Source of the DNA: a virus
Strand: one strand, 5' to 3'
IMG/VR virus record: IMGVR_UViG_3300037196_000486
Span: 1-37,182 of that record
DNA length: 37,182 nucleotides
The position numbers were made by a program, and so were the translations under genes. Position 1 is the stretch's first letter; each line of letters starts with the position of its first letter. Below, one piece after another: positions 27,534 through 35,431 of this stretch. Below the pieces are notes generated by a model. That model was not told the DNA's origin. It did not search any database and saw only the letters and a program-made list of their open reading frames with translations.

Positions 27534-28549
27534 TGGGCGGTCCTTACAACTTTGAGTCTCAGTGGAAAACAGCTCGAAACCTGGTGCTGAGCCCGAACAA
27601 GCAGCTCGCCTGGAACACCGCGCTGGCCGACATCAAGCTCACGCAGCGCCAGCGTTTCGACGGCGCAGCCATCCTTGAACGCACCATCACCCGGCGCTCC
27701 GACATCATGTACGCCGGCAAGGGCACCGCCTTCGCCACTAACGGGCAGATCACCAGCTATGATACGAAGTTCAGCGGATTCAAGGCTGAGCTTTCGCCCT
27801 GGCTGGCAGGCTACATCTTCGCGCTGCTCATGGGCAGCGACACGGTGACCGGAGTCGTCTCGCCCTACACGCACACGTTCACGTTCGACGAGTCGACGCG
27901 CACCGCCGTTCCCACCACCCTCTACGTCGAAGACACCGAGGACGTGCACAACAAGTATTGCGACATGTGCATGGACGATCTCACGTTGACCATCGGTGAG
28001 ATCGGCGCCATCATGGCCGAGTTCAGCATGGTAGGCACGGGCTACCTGACCGCCGAAACCATCGCGGCCATGCCCGCACTGCCCACCGAGAGCTACCTGC
28101 TCGGCTCCGACGCGTCCCTTTCATTCGGCCCGGTCGGCTCGCCGGTTCCCTTTATTGGCCGCCACATGAGCACCACGCTCAAGCTGCAGAACCAGCTCCA
28201 GGTTCACAAGGCGCCGGGCGGCGGCCTCTACGGGATCTTCGTCCGCAAGGGCGCGCCCAAGTTCTCGCTGGCCACCACCTTCGCCGCCAAGGATGTCGAC
28301 GACATCTACACGCTCTTCACCAACGACACCGCCTCCGATTACGCGCTCACCGTGAACTCGGGAGCCGCGAATCAGATGACCGTCACCATTCCCGCCATGC
28401 ACCTGAAAACCACGAAGCTCGGCTTCGACGGCGATATGACGGTGTGGCAGGTTGAAAACGACGAGACCACCAACTACCAGGCCGCGGGCACGCCGCCCAT
28501 CACCGTGACGGTGACCAACGCGGTCGCCGCTTACCTTGTGGGCGCTTAA
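27533..28549 (+). CDS. Major tail tube protein (siphophage type)
   Basis: A 338-residue protein from the ATG at 27533. It is beta-rich with a DIKLTQRQRFDGAAIL start, FKAELSPWLAGYIFALLMGSD in pieces, DDLTLTIGEIGAIMAEFSMVG, and a terminal domain with TTKLGFDGDMTVWQVEND. The position before a terminator, tail chaperone-like genes and a tape measure fits a tube protein. No sheath gene exists in the window, so the tail is non-contractile, and the extra C-terminal part may decorate the tube outside. Confidence 0.82.
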   Translation: MGGPYNFESQWKTARNLVLSPNKQLAWNTALADIKLTQRQRFDGAAILERTITRRSDIMYAGKGTAFATNGQITSYDTKFSGFKAELSPWLAGYIFALLMGSDTVTGVVSPYTHTFTFDESTRTAVPTTLYVEDTEDVHNKYCDMCMDDLTLTIGEIGAIMAEFSMVGTGYLTAETIAAMPALPTESYLLGSDASLSFGPVGSPVPFIGRHMSTTLKLQNQLQVHKAPGGGLYGIFVRKGAPKFSLATTFAAKDVDDIYTLFTNDTASDYALTVNSGAANQMTVTIPAMHLKTTKLGFDGDMTVWQVENDETTNYQAAGTPPITVTVTNAVAAYLVGA

Positions 28550-28563
28550 CGAGTTTCTCTGGG

Positions 28564-28593
28564 GGGCGGTCTCCGGGTGGCCGCCCTTTTTTT
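28564..28593 (+). terminator. Intrinsic terminator after the tail tube gene
   Basis: An 8-bp GC-rich stem (GGGCGGTC with GGCCGCCC, one T-G pair) and a 7-base loop are followed by a run of seven Ts. It lies 15 bases after the tube stop, the best intrinsic terminator in the window. Tail genes downstream need read-through or a new promoter in 28594-28724, where no clear sigma70 promoter is seen. Confidence 0.85.
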
Positions 28594-28669
28594 ATTCCGC
28601 AGTGCCCGCGCCACGACTCCGGCGCGGTTCGAGGTTTCACACGGCTGCCTGGAACCTCAATCTGTAAAA

Positions 28670-28724
28670 GGGTCCTTCACCCTTCGGCTTCGAAAACTCC
28701 AAATCAAAAACGAAAGAAGGACCC
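28670..28724 (+). promoter_or_regulatory. Inverted repeat sequestering the ribosome site of the tail chaperone gene
   Basis: GGGTCCTTC (28670-28678) pairs perfectly with GAAGGACCC (28716-28724), which contains the ribosome site AAGGA and ends directly before the ATG at 28725. The 37-base loop is A-rich. The folded message would hide the ribosome site, so translation of this low-copy assembly protein could be kept down or switched by a trans factor. Confidence 0.6.
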
Positions 28725-29516
28725 ATGTCTGACGAAATATTGAAAGTTCAGCGTCCCGAGCCTTGGCCAGCCCCGCCAGCGGACGTTCATTCAATCGACC
28801 TGAAAGCGCCGCGCGTCGTCGCCATCGAAGATCGCGGCAAGCAATACCTGCTCACCGTCGGCCGCATCCTCAAAAAGCAGTGGCTGAAGTACTTCGAAGG
28901 CATCCTTTCGACCAGCGAGAACGAGAAGGGCGCGACCGTCAATCAATACGACAGCAGCACCGCCAGGCTTGAGCTGATCGAAAGCGCGCTGATCGACGCC
29001 CAGGGCTATCCGCTGCCCGAGGGCAAAAGCGCAATAACGCAGCTACCCGGCTGGCAGGCGCTGCTGCCGCTCTCGCACCGTCTGGGCGCGGCCAACGCGC
29101 TGGTTGCGGTAACGCGCAGTGAAGCTGCCGACGACGCGCCGATCGCCCTCGGCCGGGAATCTGTCTATCTCGACGCCGTATGGAGCGCGGATGCAACCGG
29201 TGTGATGCGCAAGTTCTCGAACCTGCGCCACGACTTCAAGACGCCCACGGCCGAGCAGCAGCGGCGCCTGGCGCGCGACAACGGCAGATCCAGGGTCGTC
29301 GGCGGCTCGCGCAAAGGAACGACGGTCTGGCTGGGCGCGCAGGCCACCATGGCCGAGCTTTACGACGAGCTGATCGTCGCCGTCGAGGGCTATTCGGTCG
29401 ATGGCGCTGCGCTTGAGCAGAACATTCCGGAATGGATGGACACGTTCCACAAGGTAGCCGCGATCGACGTGCTGTTTGCGCCGGCCGCGCCCAAGGTCGA
29501 AGAGGATGTGGATTGA
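28725..29516 (+). CDS. Tail assembly chaperone-like protein
   Basis: A 263-residue protein from the ATG at 28725. Its place between the tail tube and tape measure genes is that of the lambda G/GT pair. The sequence is mostly helical (VGRILKKQWLKYFEGIL, LIESALIDAQGYPLPEG) with a middle part LGAANALVAVTRSEA and a C-terminus rich in acidic residues (PKVEEDVD). No strong family match is recognised. The next gene overlaps it in another frame, and a frameshift product is possible. Confidence 0.62.
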   Translation: MSDEILKVQRPEPWPAPPADVHSIDLKAPRVVAIEDRGKQYLLTVGRILKKQWLKYFEGILSTSENEKGATVNQYDSSTARLELIESALIDAQGYPLPEGKSAITQLPGWQALLPLSHRLGAANALVAVTRSEAADDAPIALGRESVYLDAVWSADATGVMRKFSNLRHDFKTPTAEQQRRLARDNGRSRVVGGSRKGTTVWLGAQATMAELYDELIVAVEGYSVDGAALEQNIPEWMDTFHKVAAIDVLFAPAAPKVEEDVD

Positions 29517-29910
29517 TGTTTGGCGAGACAGCGAAGGCGTGCGCATGGCTCTCGAAGAGATCTTCGAGCAGGACTTTGCGCGCGCGCGTCTCAAGCGCGA
29601 AATGGAACAGGCAGACGACGAGACGGTTGCCAGGATGGAACTGCGGCTACCTGGGCGCACGCTGGCGCGGGGTTACTACCGCTTCGCCGATTATCTGCTT
29701 CGCCTCGATGCGCAAAGGCGCGCCGGCATTTCTTTCCAGCTTGCCGATCTGGCGGCCTTTGAAGTTGATGGACTGCTGGCGCTCGATCTCGCGCGTGGAT
29801 GTTTTGAAGGGCGTCATCCGGTTTGCAGTGCATGCGGCGTTCGACAGCAGAATCGTTTTTCGGTTGAGTGCCATGCGTGCGGAACGAAGTGTCATCTGCG
29901 CAAGGCGTAG
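29506..29910 (+). CDS. Second tail assembly chaperone-like protein with zinc-ribbon end
   Basis: A 134-residue protein if the ATG at 29506 is used; the ATG at 29545 has the better ribosome site (GAAGG about 8 bases upstream). The frame is open back to 29458, in the +1 (or -2) frame relative to the preceding gene, which ends at 29516. The first half is helical (LEEIFEQDFARARLKREME), then YYRFADYLLRLDAQRRAG, and the end has CSAC and CHAC-x3-C, a zinc ribbon. It may be the T part of a G/GT-type pair. Confidence 0.6.
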   Translation: MWIDVWRDSEGVRMALEEIFEQDFARARLKREMEQADDETVARMELRLPGRTLARGYYRFADYLLRLDAQRRAGISFQLADLAAFEVDGLLALDLARGCFEGRHPVCSACGVRQQNRFSVECHACGTKCHLRKA

Positions 29911-29946
29911 CACCAGGGATCAGGCGTCAGGGATCGGGGGTCAGTC

Positions 29947-32900
29947 GTGGGCGTAGAAACCAGCGCGGTACAGATCCGCATCGACGTAGTCGACGCCAAC
30001 TCGGGCGCCGCGATCGCCGCTGTCGAGCAAAACGTCAAGAAGCTGGGCACGACCGCGGTTGCGTCGAGCCAGCAAATGAAGCAGGGTCTGGAAGCAGCGG
30101 GAGGCATGGCGCTCAGCGCGCGCGAAAAGACAAGGCTGCTCACTGAGGAGTTCGGCATTCGGATTCCCCGCGCCATGCAAACGCTCGTGGCGCAGAGCAA
30201 GCTGGCGCAAGCGGCTCTGGGCTCGCTCACCGGCGCGATGGTGGCGTTTGGTGCAGTGCAGATCGGCGGCATGGTCTTCGAAGCCGCATATCGAGGCGCT
30301 GAAAAACTTTGGGATCATTTTCAGGGACTGACTAAAGCCGCGCAAGACTACCAGACCGAGATCGAGAAAACTCAGCAGCAGGAGTTCGGCAACGCGCGAT
30401 CTATTGAAACCACGCGGTTGCGCATCGACGACGCGACGGATTCCGCCAAGGACTTCATGCGGCAGGCTGAAGATGCGCGCAAGGTGACCGTGGGCTGGCG
30501 CGATGCGCTTAGCCTCGTGGTTCCTGGCGCAGGCGGTTTATGGCAGGCCTGGCATTCGCAGGGACAGGCGAACGATCTTGCCGCGCAAAGCGTGGCGGCG
30601 CAAAGACAGCGAGACCGTCTCGCGCAGCTCACTGAAGGCTCTCAGTATCACGAACAGCGCGTTGGCAATATCAACCTGCAGCATGCCGGCGATAGCGCGT
30701 TGAAGGGACAGCAGAAGATCACGGCGGAGTATCAGAAACGCCGCGACCTGGCCGCCGAGACGCGCCGCTATGAGAACGAGCAGGATCGCATCCACGGCAA
30801 TCCGGTGGCCTCGAACTCCGGTGCAAGCAAGGAAGCATTGGCGGACTCCACAGCCCTAGCCGAAGCGCGCGCGCAGCAGACCGTGCTGGCGCGCCAGCAG
30901 GCTCAGGAGCTTATGCATCTGCGCGAGCAGGCGTTGGAGGCCGGACTCAAAGGCGAGGCGCTCTACAAGGCCCAGGAAGCCGCCGCGATCGAGGAACTGA
31001 AGTTCAAGGACATGGACAGCATGGTCGCGCGCAGCGCCATCCATGCCAGATATCACGCCGAAGAGCTGAAGCGCATCCAGGATGAGACGCGCGAAACGGA
31101 AAGGCTGGAACGCGCCGCCGCCCTGAGCGGCATGACCGGCATCGGCAGAACTCAGATGGAGGGCGCGAATCGAATCGCGGACATCAACGCCGACACGAGC
31201 CTCGATCCGGAGAACCGCGCTCGTCGCGTAGCCGCCGCACAGCGCGAAACCGATCAGCAAATCTCAGAAGAGCAGCGCACCTTTGCCGAGCAGGTCGATT
31301 CGATCGTCGAGCAGTCGGCCGACAAACAGGTCGGCGGCTTCGCACGCATCCGCGCCGAAGCTTCAAAGGCGGCGGCGGATCTGCAACGCCAGTTCGACAA
31401 AGCGCACGAACTGATGAATCTGAGCGCGCCTGGGGCCCAGGACGTTCTCGATCGCGACACAGCTCAACTCAGCCGAGGCCTGGGCGCAATCAATTCCGGC
31501 GCCGACTCTCAGACCGAGCAGCTCGCCAGGAAGAACTCCGAAGACACCGAGCGCATTGAAGCCGAGGCGCGCATCAAGCTGCTCGATTCTGAGAAGCAAA
31601 AGACGGCGGCCATCCAGGTCGAGTTAAATGAGCGGCTGCAGAAATATCGCGAAGAGCTTCAGCAGCAGGAGATTTCGGAAGACGACTTCAATCGCCGCTC
31701 CGTCGCTGCCCAGCAGCAAGCGCAGGCCGAGATGATCCAGGCCGCTACCGAGGCGCGAGAAAAGATGGCCGGCGAGTTCGACTCGCTGTTCAAGAGCCTC
31801 GATCATCCGATGCAGGCATTGAAGAGCCTTGGCGAAAAGGCTGCTGCCGAAGCGGCCGCTTCACTGGTGCAGCGGCTGCAGCAGCGCAGCCAGGGCAGCG
31901 CGGGCGCAAGCGGCGATAACGGCATGCCGCGTGGCTTGCTCTCCGACGTGCTCGGCGGCTTTGGGTTCGGCGGTCGCAAGAACGCGGCGCCCGGCGCGTC
32001 CCCCGTTCCCGGCTCTTCCGAACCTCCGCATGCAACAGACAAATCGCTCAGCGTGGCGCACGCAACCATCCAGGTTGGCAGCGCCAGCTTCTCGTTCGGC
32101 TCGGGCGGCGGCGCGGGCACGGCTGCTCCTGGCGCGTCGCCTGGCGGCGGAAGTACCGGCCTCTTCGCATCTGGAACCAGCGGCGCCAGCGGCGGCTTTG
32201 TATCGGGCGCGCCCAGCAGCTCCGGCGGCGGCGGCGAGATGTATGGCGGCAGCTCTTACGGCAGCGGCGATGTCGTTGGCGGTTATAGCGGAGGAACGGG
32301 CGGGGCGGCCGCGGGCGGCGGCGCAACGCCGGCAACCTTCGGGACGGCGGGAACCTACAATCCGCAGCAAGGCAACCGCGCCGGCGGCGTGATCAGCAAT
32401 CTGCAACAGGGTTGGAACTTCTTCAATCAAGCCAAACGAACGTTTGGCGGGGGCTCGGGGTCGGGCGCGGGAAGCGATAACGGCTTGGCAGAGACGCAGG
32501 GATCACCGCTCGCTGGCACGCTCAATGCCGACGGCAGCTTCACCAGCGCTGGTTCGACAAATGGCGGCATGCTCGGCGGCGGCGGCTTCAAGGGCAACAT
32601 CGGCGGCGCGATCTCGGGCGGCCTCGGCGTGTATTCGGCTGTCGAGGGCAATGGCGGCGTGGGCGGCGCGCTGGGCGGCGCTATGAGCGGCATGCAGCTC
32701 GGCATGGCCTTGGGCGGCCCGATCGGCGCGGCGATCGGCGCGGCCGCGGGCGCGGTGGTGGGCGCCATCGGTTTCGGCGGCCGCGAGAAAGCCCGCGTCT
32801 ACGATCTGAAAAACGTTCGGCCGAGGATCACTTCCGACCAGGACTCCTATAACCAGGGCACCATGGCCTACAGCGACGTTTACCAGGATTTCCAGGGGCT

Positions 32901-33330
32901 TCAGACAAGTTCCTGGGCCGCGATTCGTTCTCTGGGGCCGAGCGCGATGGGCTATTGGAACGACACCATCAAGCCCGAGATCCAGCAGGCGCAGGCCAAG
33001 CTCACCGCCGAGCAGCGCGCCGGGCGCAGCATGTACACGTCCCAGGGCGCGCAGTACGCCACCGGCGCCGACTATGTTCCCAGAACAGAAAACGCTCTGG
33101 TTCACCGAGGCGAGCGCATCTTCGACACCGACCAAAACGAGCGCATCACGCGGGCCATCACCGGCGACGGCGCGAGGATGCCTGCGCAGGGGCAATCGAT
33201 GGGCGATGTGCATCTTCACGTCCACGCCATCGACGCCAAGGGCGTTGAAGCCTTCCTTGGCAAATACAAGCACAACATCCGCTCGGCGGTGAACGACAGC
33301 TACGCCGAGAACTCCGGAGGGGGACTCTGA
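29947..33330 (+). CDS. Tail tape measure protein
   Basis: A 1127-residue protein starting with GTG at 29947. Residues about 15-630 are helical and coiled-coil-rich (EAAYRGAEKLWDHFQGL, RFDKAHELMNL-type stretches). Residues about 640-950 are a Gly/Ser/Ala-rich low-complexity region with several hydrophobic Gly stretches (GGALGGAMSGMQLGMALGG, GAAAGAVVGAIGFGG) that may span membranes during injection. The end has YVPRTENALVHRGERIF, common in tape measures, and LHVHAIDAKGVEAFLGKY. At about 0.15 nm per residue, tail length would be near 170 nm. It starts 36 bases after the chaperone gene, in a gap made of GGGATC-type repeats. Confidence 0.92.
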   Translation: MGVETSAVQIRIDVVDANSGAAIAAVEQNVKKLGTTAVASSQQMKQGLEAAGGMALSAREKTRLLTEEFGIRIPRAMQTLVAQSKLAQAALGSLTGAMVAFGAVQIGGMVFEAAYRGAEKLWDHFQGLTKAAQDYQTEIEKTQQQEFGNARSIETTRLRIDDATDSAKDFMRQAEDARKVTVGWRDALSLVVPGAGGLWQAWHSQGQANDLAAQSVAAQRQRDRLAQLTEGSQYHEQRVGNINLQHAGDSALKGQQKITAEYQKRRDLAAETRRYENEQDRIHGNPVASNSGASKEALADSTALAEARAQQTVLARQQAQELMHLREQALEAGLKGEALYKAQEAAAIEELKFKDMDSMVARSAIHARYHAEELKRIQDETRETERLERAAALSGMTGIGRTQMEGANRIADINADTSLDPENRARRVAAAQRETDQQISEEQRTFAEQVDSIVEQSADKQVGGFARIRAEASKAAADLQRQFDKAHELMNLSAPGAQDVLDRDTAQLSRGLGAINSGADSQTEQLARKNSEDTERIEAEARIKLLDSEKQKTAAIQVELNERLQKYREELQQQEISEDDFNRRSVAAQQQAQAEMIQAATEAREKMAGEFDSLFKSLDHPMQALKSLGEKAAAEAAASLVQRLQQRSQGSAGASGDNGMPRGLLSDVLGGFGFGGRKNAAPGASPVPGSSEPPHATDKSLSVAHATIQVGSASFSFGSGGGAGTAAPGASPGGGSTGLFASGTSGASGGFVSGAPSSSGGGGEMYGGSSYGSGDVVGGYSGGTGGAAAGGGATPATFGTAGTYNPQQGNRAGGVISNLQQGWNFFNQAKRTFGGGSGSGAGSDNGLAETQGSPLAGTLNADGSFTSAGSTNGGMLGGGGFKGNIGGAISGGLGVYSAVEGNGGVGGALGGAMSGMQLGMALGGPIGAAIGAAAGAVVGAIGFGGREKARVYDLKNVRPRITSDQDSYNQGTMAYSDVYQDFQGLQTSSWAAIRSLGPSAMGYWNDTIKPEIQQAQAKLTAEQRAGRSMYTSQGAQYATGADYVPRTENALVHRGERIFDTDQNERITRAITGDGARMPAQGQSMGDVHLHVHAIDAKGVEAFLGKYKHNIRSAVNDSYAENSGGGL

Positions 33331-34187
33331 TGCCCGCGTCCGACATCCTCAACCCTACGACGACGTGGCAAAGCGACATTCAGGATTCAATGACGCCGAA
33401 CTACGGCTTCACGCGCAAGCGCACCGCGACCAGGCTCACCAAGAAAGCCGTCGGCGGAACGCCCTGGACGCGCGAGACGCAAAACACCGGGCACGTCTTC
33501 AACTTCAGTTGGATCGCGCGAAGCTGGGCTTGCGTGCAACGGCTAAAACGGTACTACGAGCAATACGAAGACGGCTTCTTCACCATCGTCGATTGGGACG
33601 GCGGCGGCCGGCAATACGTCGGCCGCTTCACCACAGAAGTGGTTCCCGTTGAGACGGGCAACGGCATGTGGGACGTGCAGAACGTCACCTTCGAAGAAAT
33701 TCCGCAGCAGGCCATGGTCGAGTATCCCAGCGACTGGGCCGGCGATGCGATCGCGTTTTTTGTGGCCAACGATTTCGGAGAGCAGAAGCTGGCCACCAGC
33801 GGCGCGTGGGCGCAGGCGGCGCGTTATTCCGTCGCGCCCAGCCAGGGCACCGTTCACGTTCCTCTGTCCACCGTTGGCACCCCCTACACCAGCATGGACG
33901 ATCCTGGTACCGCCGGCGACTGGGCGACGTACGAGTACCGCGGCTACGGGTTCAGGCTTTATTTGCTCATGGGTCCGGAGTTCGGCCAGTGCCAGGTCGC
34001 GGTCGACGGCGTGGTGCTGGCCACTCTCGATCTCTTCTCCGAAATCGAGATGGGGCCGCAGCTCGTCTACACCAATCAGAATCTGCCGCTCGACATTCAC
34101 GACGTTCAGGTGGTTTGCCTGGGCACGCACGCCGGGGCAGCAACCGGCAACAACATTAGTTGGTATGCGATCGAGGTGATGCGGTGA
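33330..34187 (+). CDS. Distal tail-type protein with carbohydrate-binding-like end
   Basis: A 285-residue protein from the ATG at 33330 (TGATG overlap with the tape measure stop). Residues about 1-130 (FNFSWIARSWACVQRLKRYYEQYEDGFF in pieces, IVDWDGGGRQYVGRFTTEV and WDVQNVTFEEIP) fit a distal tail protein of the ring at the tube tip. Residues about 140-285 form a beta-sandwich of the kind used in carbohydrate binding (YRGYGFRLYLLMGPEFGQ, VAVDGVVLATLDL, DVQVVCLGTHAG). It could bind host surface polysaccharide. Confidence 0.72.
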   Translation: MPASDILNPTTTWQSDIQDSMTPNYGFTRKRTATRLTKKAVGGTPWTRETQNTGHVFNFSWIARSWACVQRLKRYYEQYEDGFFTIVDWDGGGRQYVGRFTTEVVPVETGNGMWDVQNVTFEEIPQQAMVEYPSDWAGDAIAFFVANDFGEQKLATSGAWAQAARYSVAPSQGTVHVPLSTVGTPYTSMDDPGTAGDWATYEYRGYGFRLYLLMGPEFGQCQVAVDGVVLATLDLFSEIEMGPQLVYTNQNLPLDIHDVQVVCLGTHAGAATGNNISWYAIEVMR

Positions 34188-35431
34188 TCGCGTATCCTCC
34201 TTCGCTGAAAGCCGTTGGCGGCGCGCGCACCGGCGTCGCGCCCGCTCACTTGCTCGACGTGCAGGATGTGAACGGAAATCTCTACTACTGGTCGGACAGA
34301 TCGCATGTGGTCGCGCCCGTTCGCATCACCGGAGTTCCGCCCGGCGTGACGCCGCCGATCGCGGTTCCGGCCAATTCCAGCGTTGCCTGGGCGCTTCCCC
34401 GGAGCTGCGCGCTTTCCGGCGTTGCGCCGCCGGCATTGAACGGCTACTTTGCGCAGACGCCGCAAGGATATGTCGAGAACGCCTTTCTGCAACTGCGTGG
34501 CACAGGCACCCTAGCCATTGCGTTCACCAATTTCGCGCCGCCCGCGCTTCCTGTGAATGCCGTCGTCAACTCCATCGTTCCGGTAATGCTTGCTGTGGGC
34601 ACCGACAAAGCGCAAGCCGGCGCGCCCGTCACCGGCAACTGCGGTCTCACCGCCTCAGGCAATTTCAGCGGAGAATATTTCGCCGCTTCGCTTTGCTCTT
34701 CCGGCACTTCGCAGAGCGCCGCGGCCACGCTCTTGGCGGCCGCCTCAATCACCGCACAGATCGCCGACACCACGCCCGACGATGTAAATTATCAGGACCT
34801 CACCATCGCCTTCGCCGGCTTCGCCGTTTACTATTCGATCGCGAGCGGCCTCTCCGATGCGCTTCCCGCCTACGCGCGTCACGTACCCAGCATCTACCAG
34901 CCCTGGAACCTGTCGATCGGCGCCGCGTCGCCCTATCTGCCCTGGCTCGTCTCGGTGCCTCAGTTCACCTTTCATCGTTCGCTGATCACCGACATGGGGT
35001 CGTTCACCATCCAAAACCTCAGCGGCGACACGCTGAGCCGCGACTTCGAGAAGATCGCGCGGCGTTCAGCGCTTGAAGGCGCGCTGTTTGTTTACAGGCT
35101 GTGGCAGGCGGACGCGCAGGCCGCGTGGCTCGAAGTTCACGGCACGCTTACCGTCGACGATGTCGGCGTCGACACGGTGCAGCTCAAGGGCATGCAACTC
35201 CTCAATCCATCGCAGGAAGATACGCCGCTTGAGAACTATTCGGAGACCTGCCAACTGCAATGGGGCGGCCGCCGCTGCGGGGCCACCGGATCCACCGAGT
35301 GCAGCTACAGCTTCGCGACCTGCCAGGTGGTTGAGCGAATCATGGTGGCGATGAACAATTACGAGAAAAACTACGGCGAGACCGCCGCAAACACAGCGCA
35401 GAACGTGATCAATCGGAGGCGGGTGATCTGA
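34184..35431 (+). CDS. Tail hub-type protein with four-cysteine C-terminal motif
   Basis: A 415-residue protein starting with GTG at 34184 in a GTGA overlap. It has an N-terminal beta domain (LKAVGGARTGVAPAHLLDVQD) and a region RSLITDMGSFTIQNLSGDTLSRDFEKIA, followed by FVYRLWQADAQAAWLEVHGTL. The C-terminus carries Cys356, Cys365, Cys373 and Cys380 in the C-x8-C-x7-C-x6-C order (TCQLQWGGRRCG, ECSYSFATC). Tail hub proteins such as lambda gpL and GTA hub proteins hold an iron-sulfur cluster on such C-terminal cysteines, which is the likely role. Confidence 0.75.
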   Translation: MIAYPPSLKAVGGARTGVAPAHLLDVQDVNGNLYYWSDRSHVVAPVRITGVPPGVTPPIAVPANSSVAWALPRSCALSGVAPPALNGYFAQTPQGYVENAFLQLRGTGTLAIAFTNFAPPALPVNAVVNSIVPVMLAVGTDKAQAGAPVTGNCGLTASGNFSGEYFAASLCSSGTSQSAAATLLAAASITAQIADTTPDDVNYQDLTIAFAGFAVYYSIASGLSDALPAYARHVPSIYQPWNLSIGAASPYLPWLVSVPQFTFHRSLITDMGSFTIQNLSGDTLSRDFEKIARRSALEGALFVYRLWQADAQAAWLEVHGTLTVDDVGVDTVQLKGMQLLNPSQEDTPLENYSETCQLQWGGRRCGATGSTECSYSFATCQVVERIMVAMNNYEKNYGETAANTAQNVINRRRVI

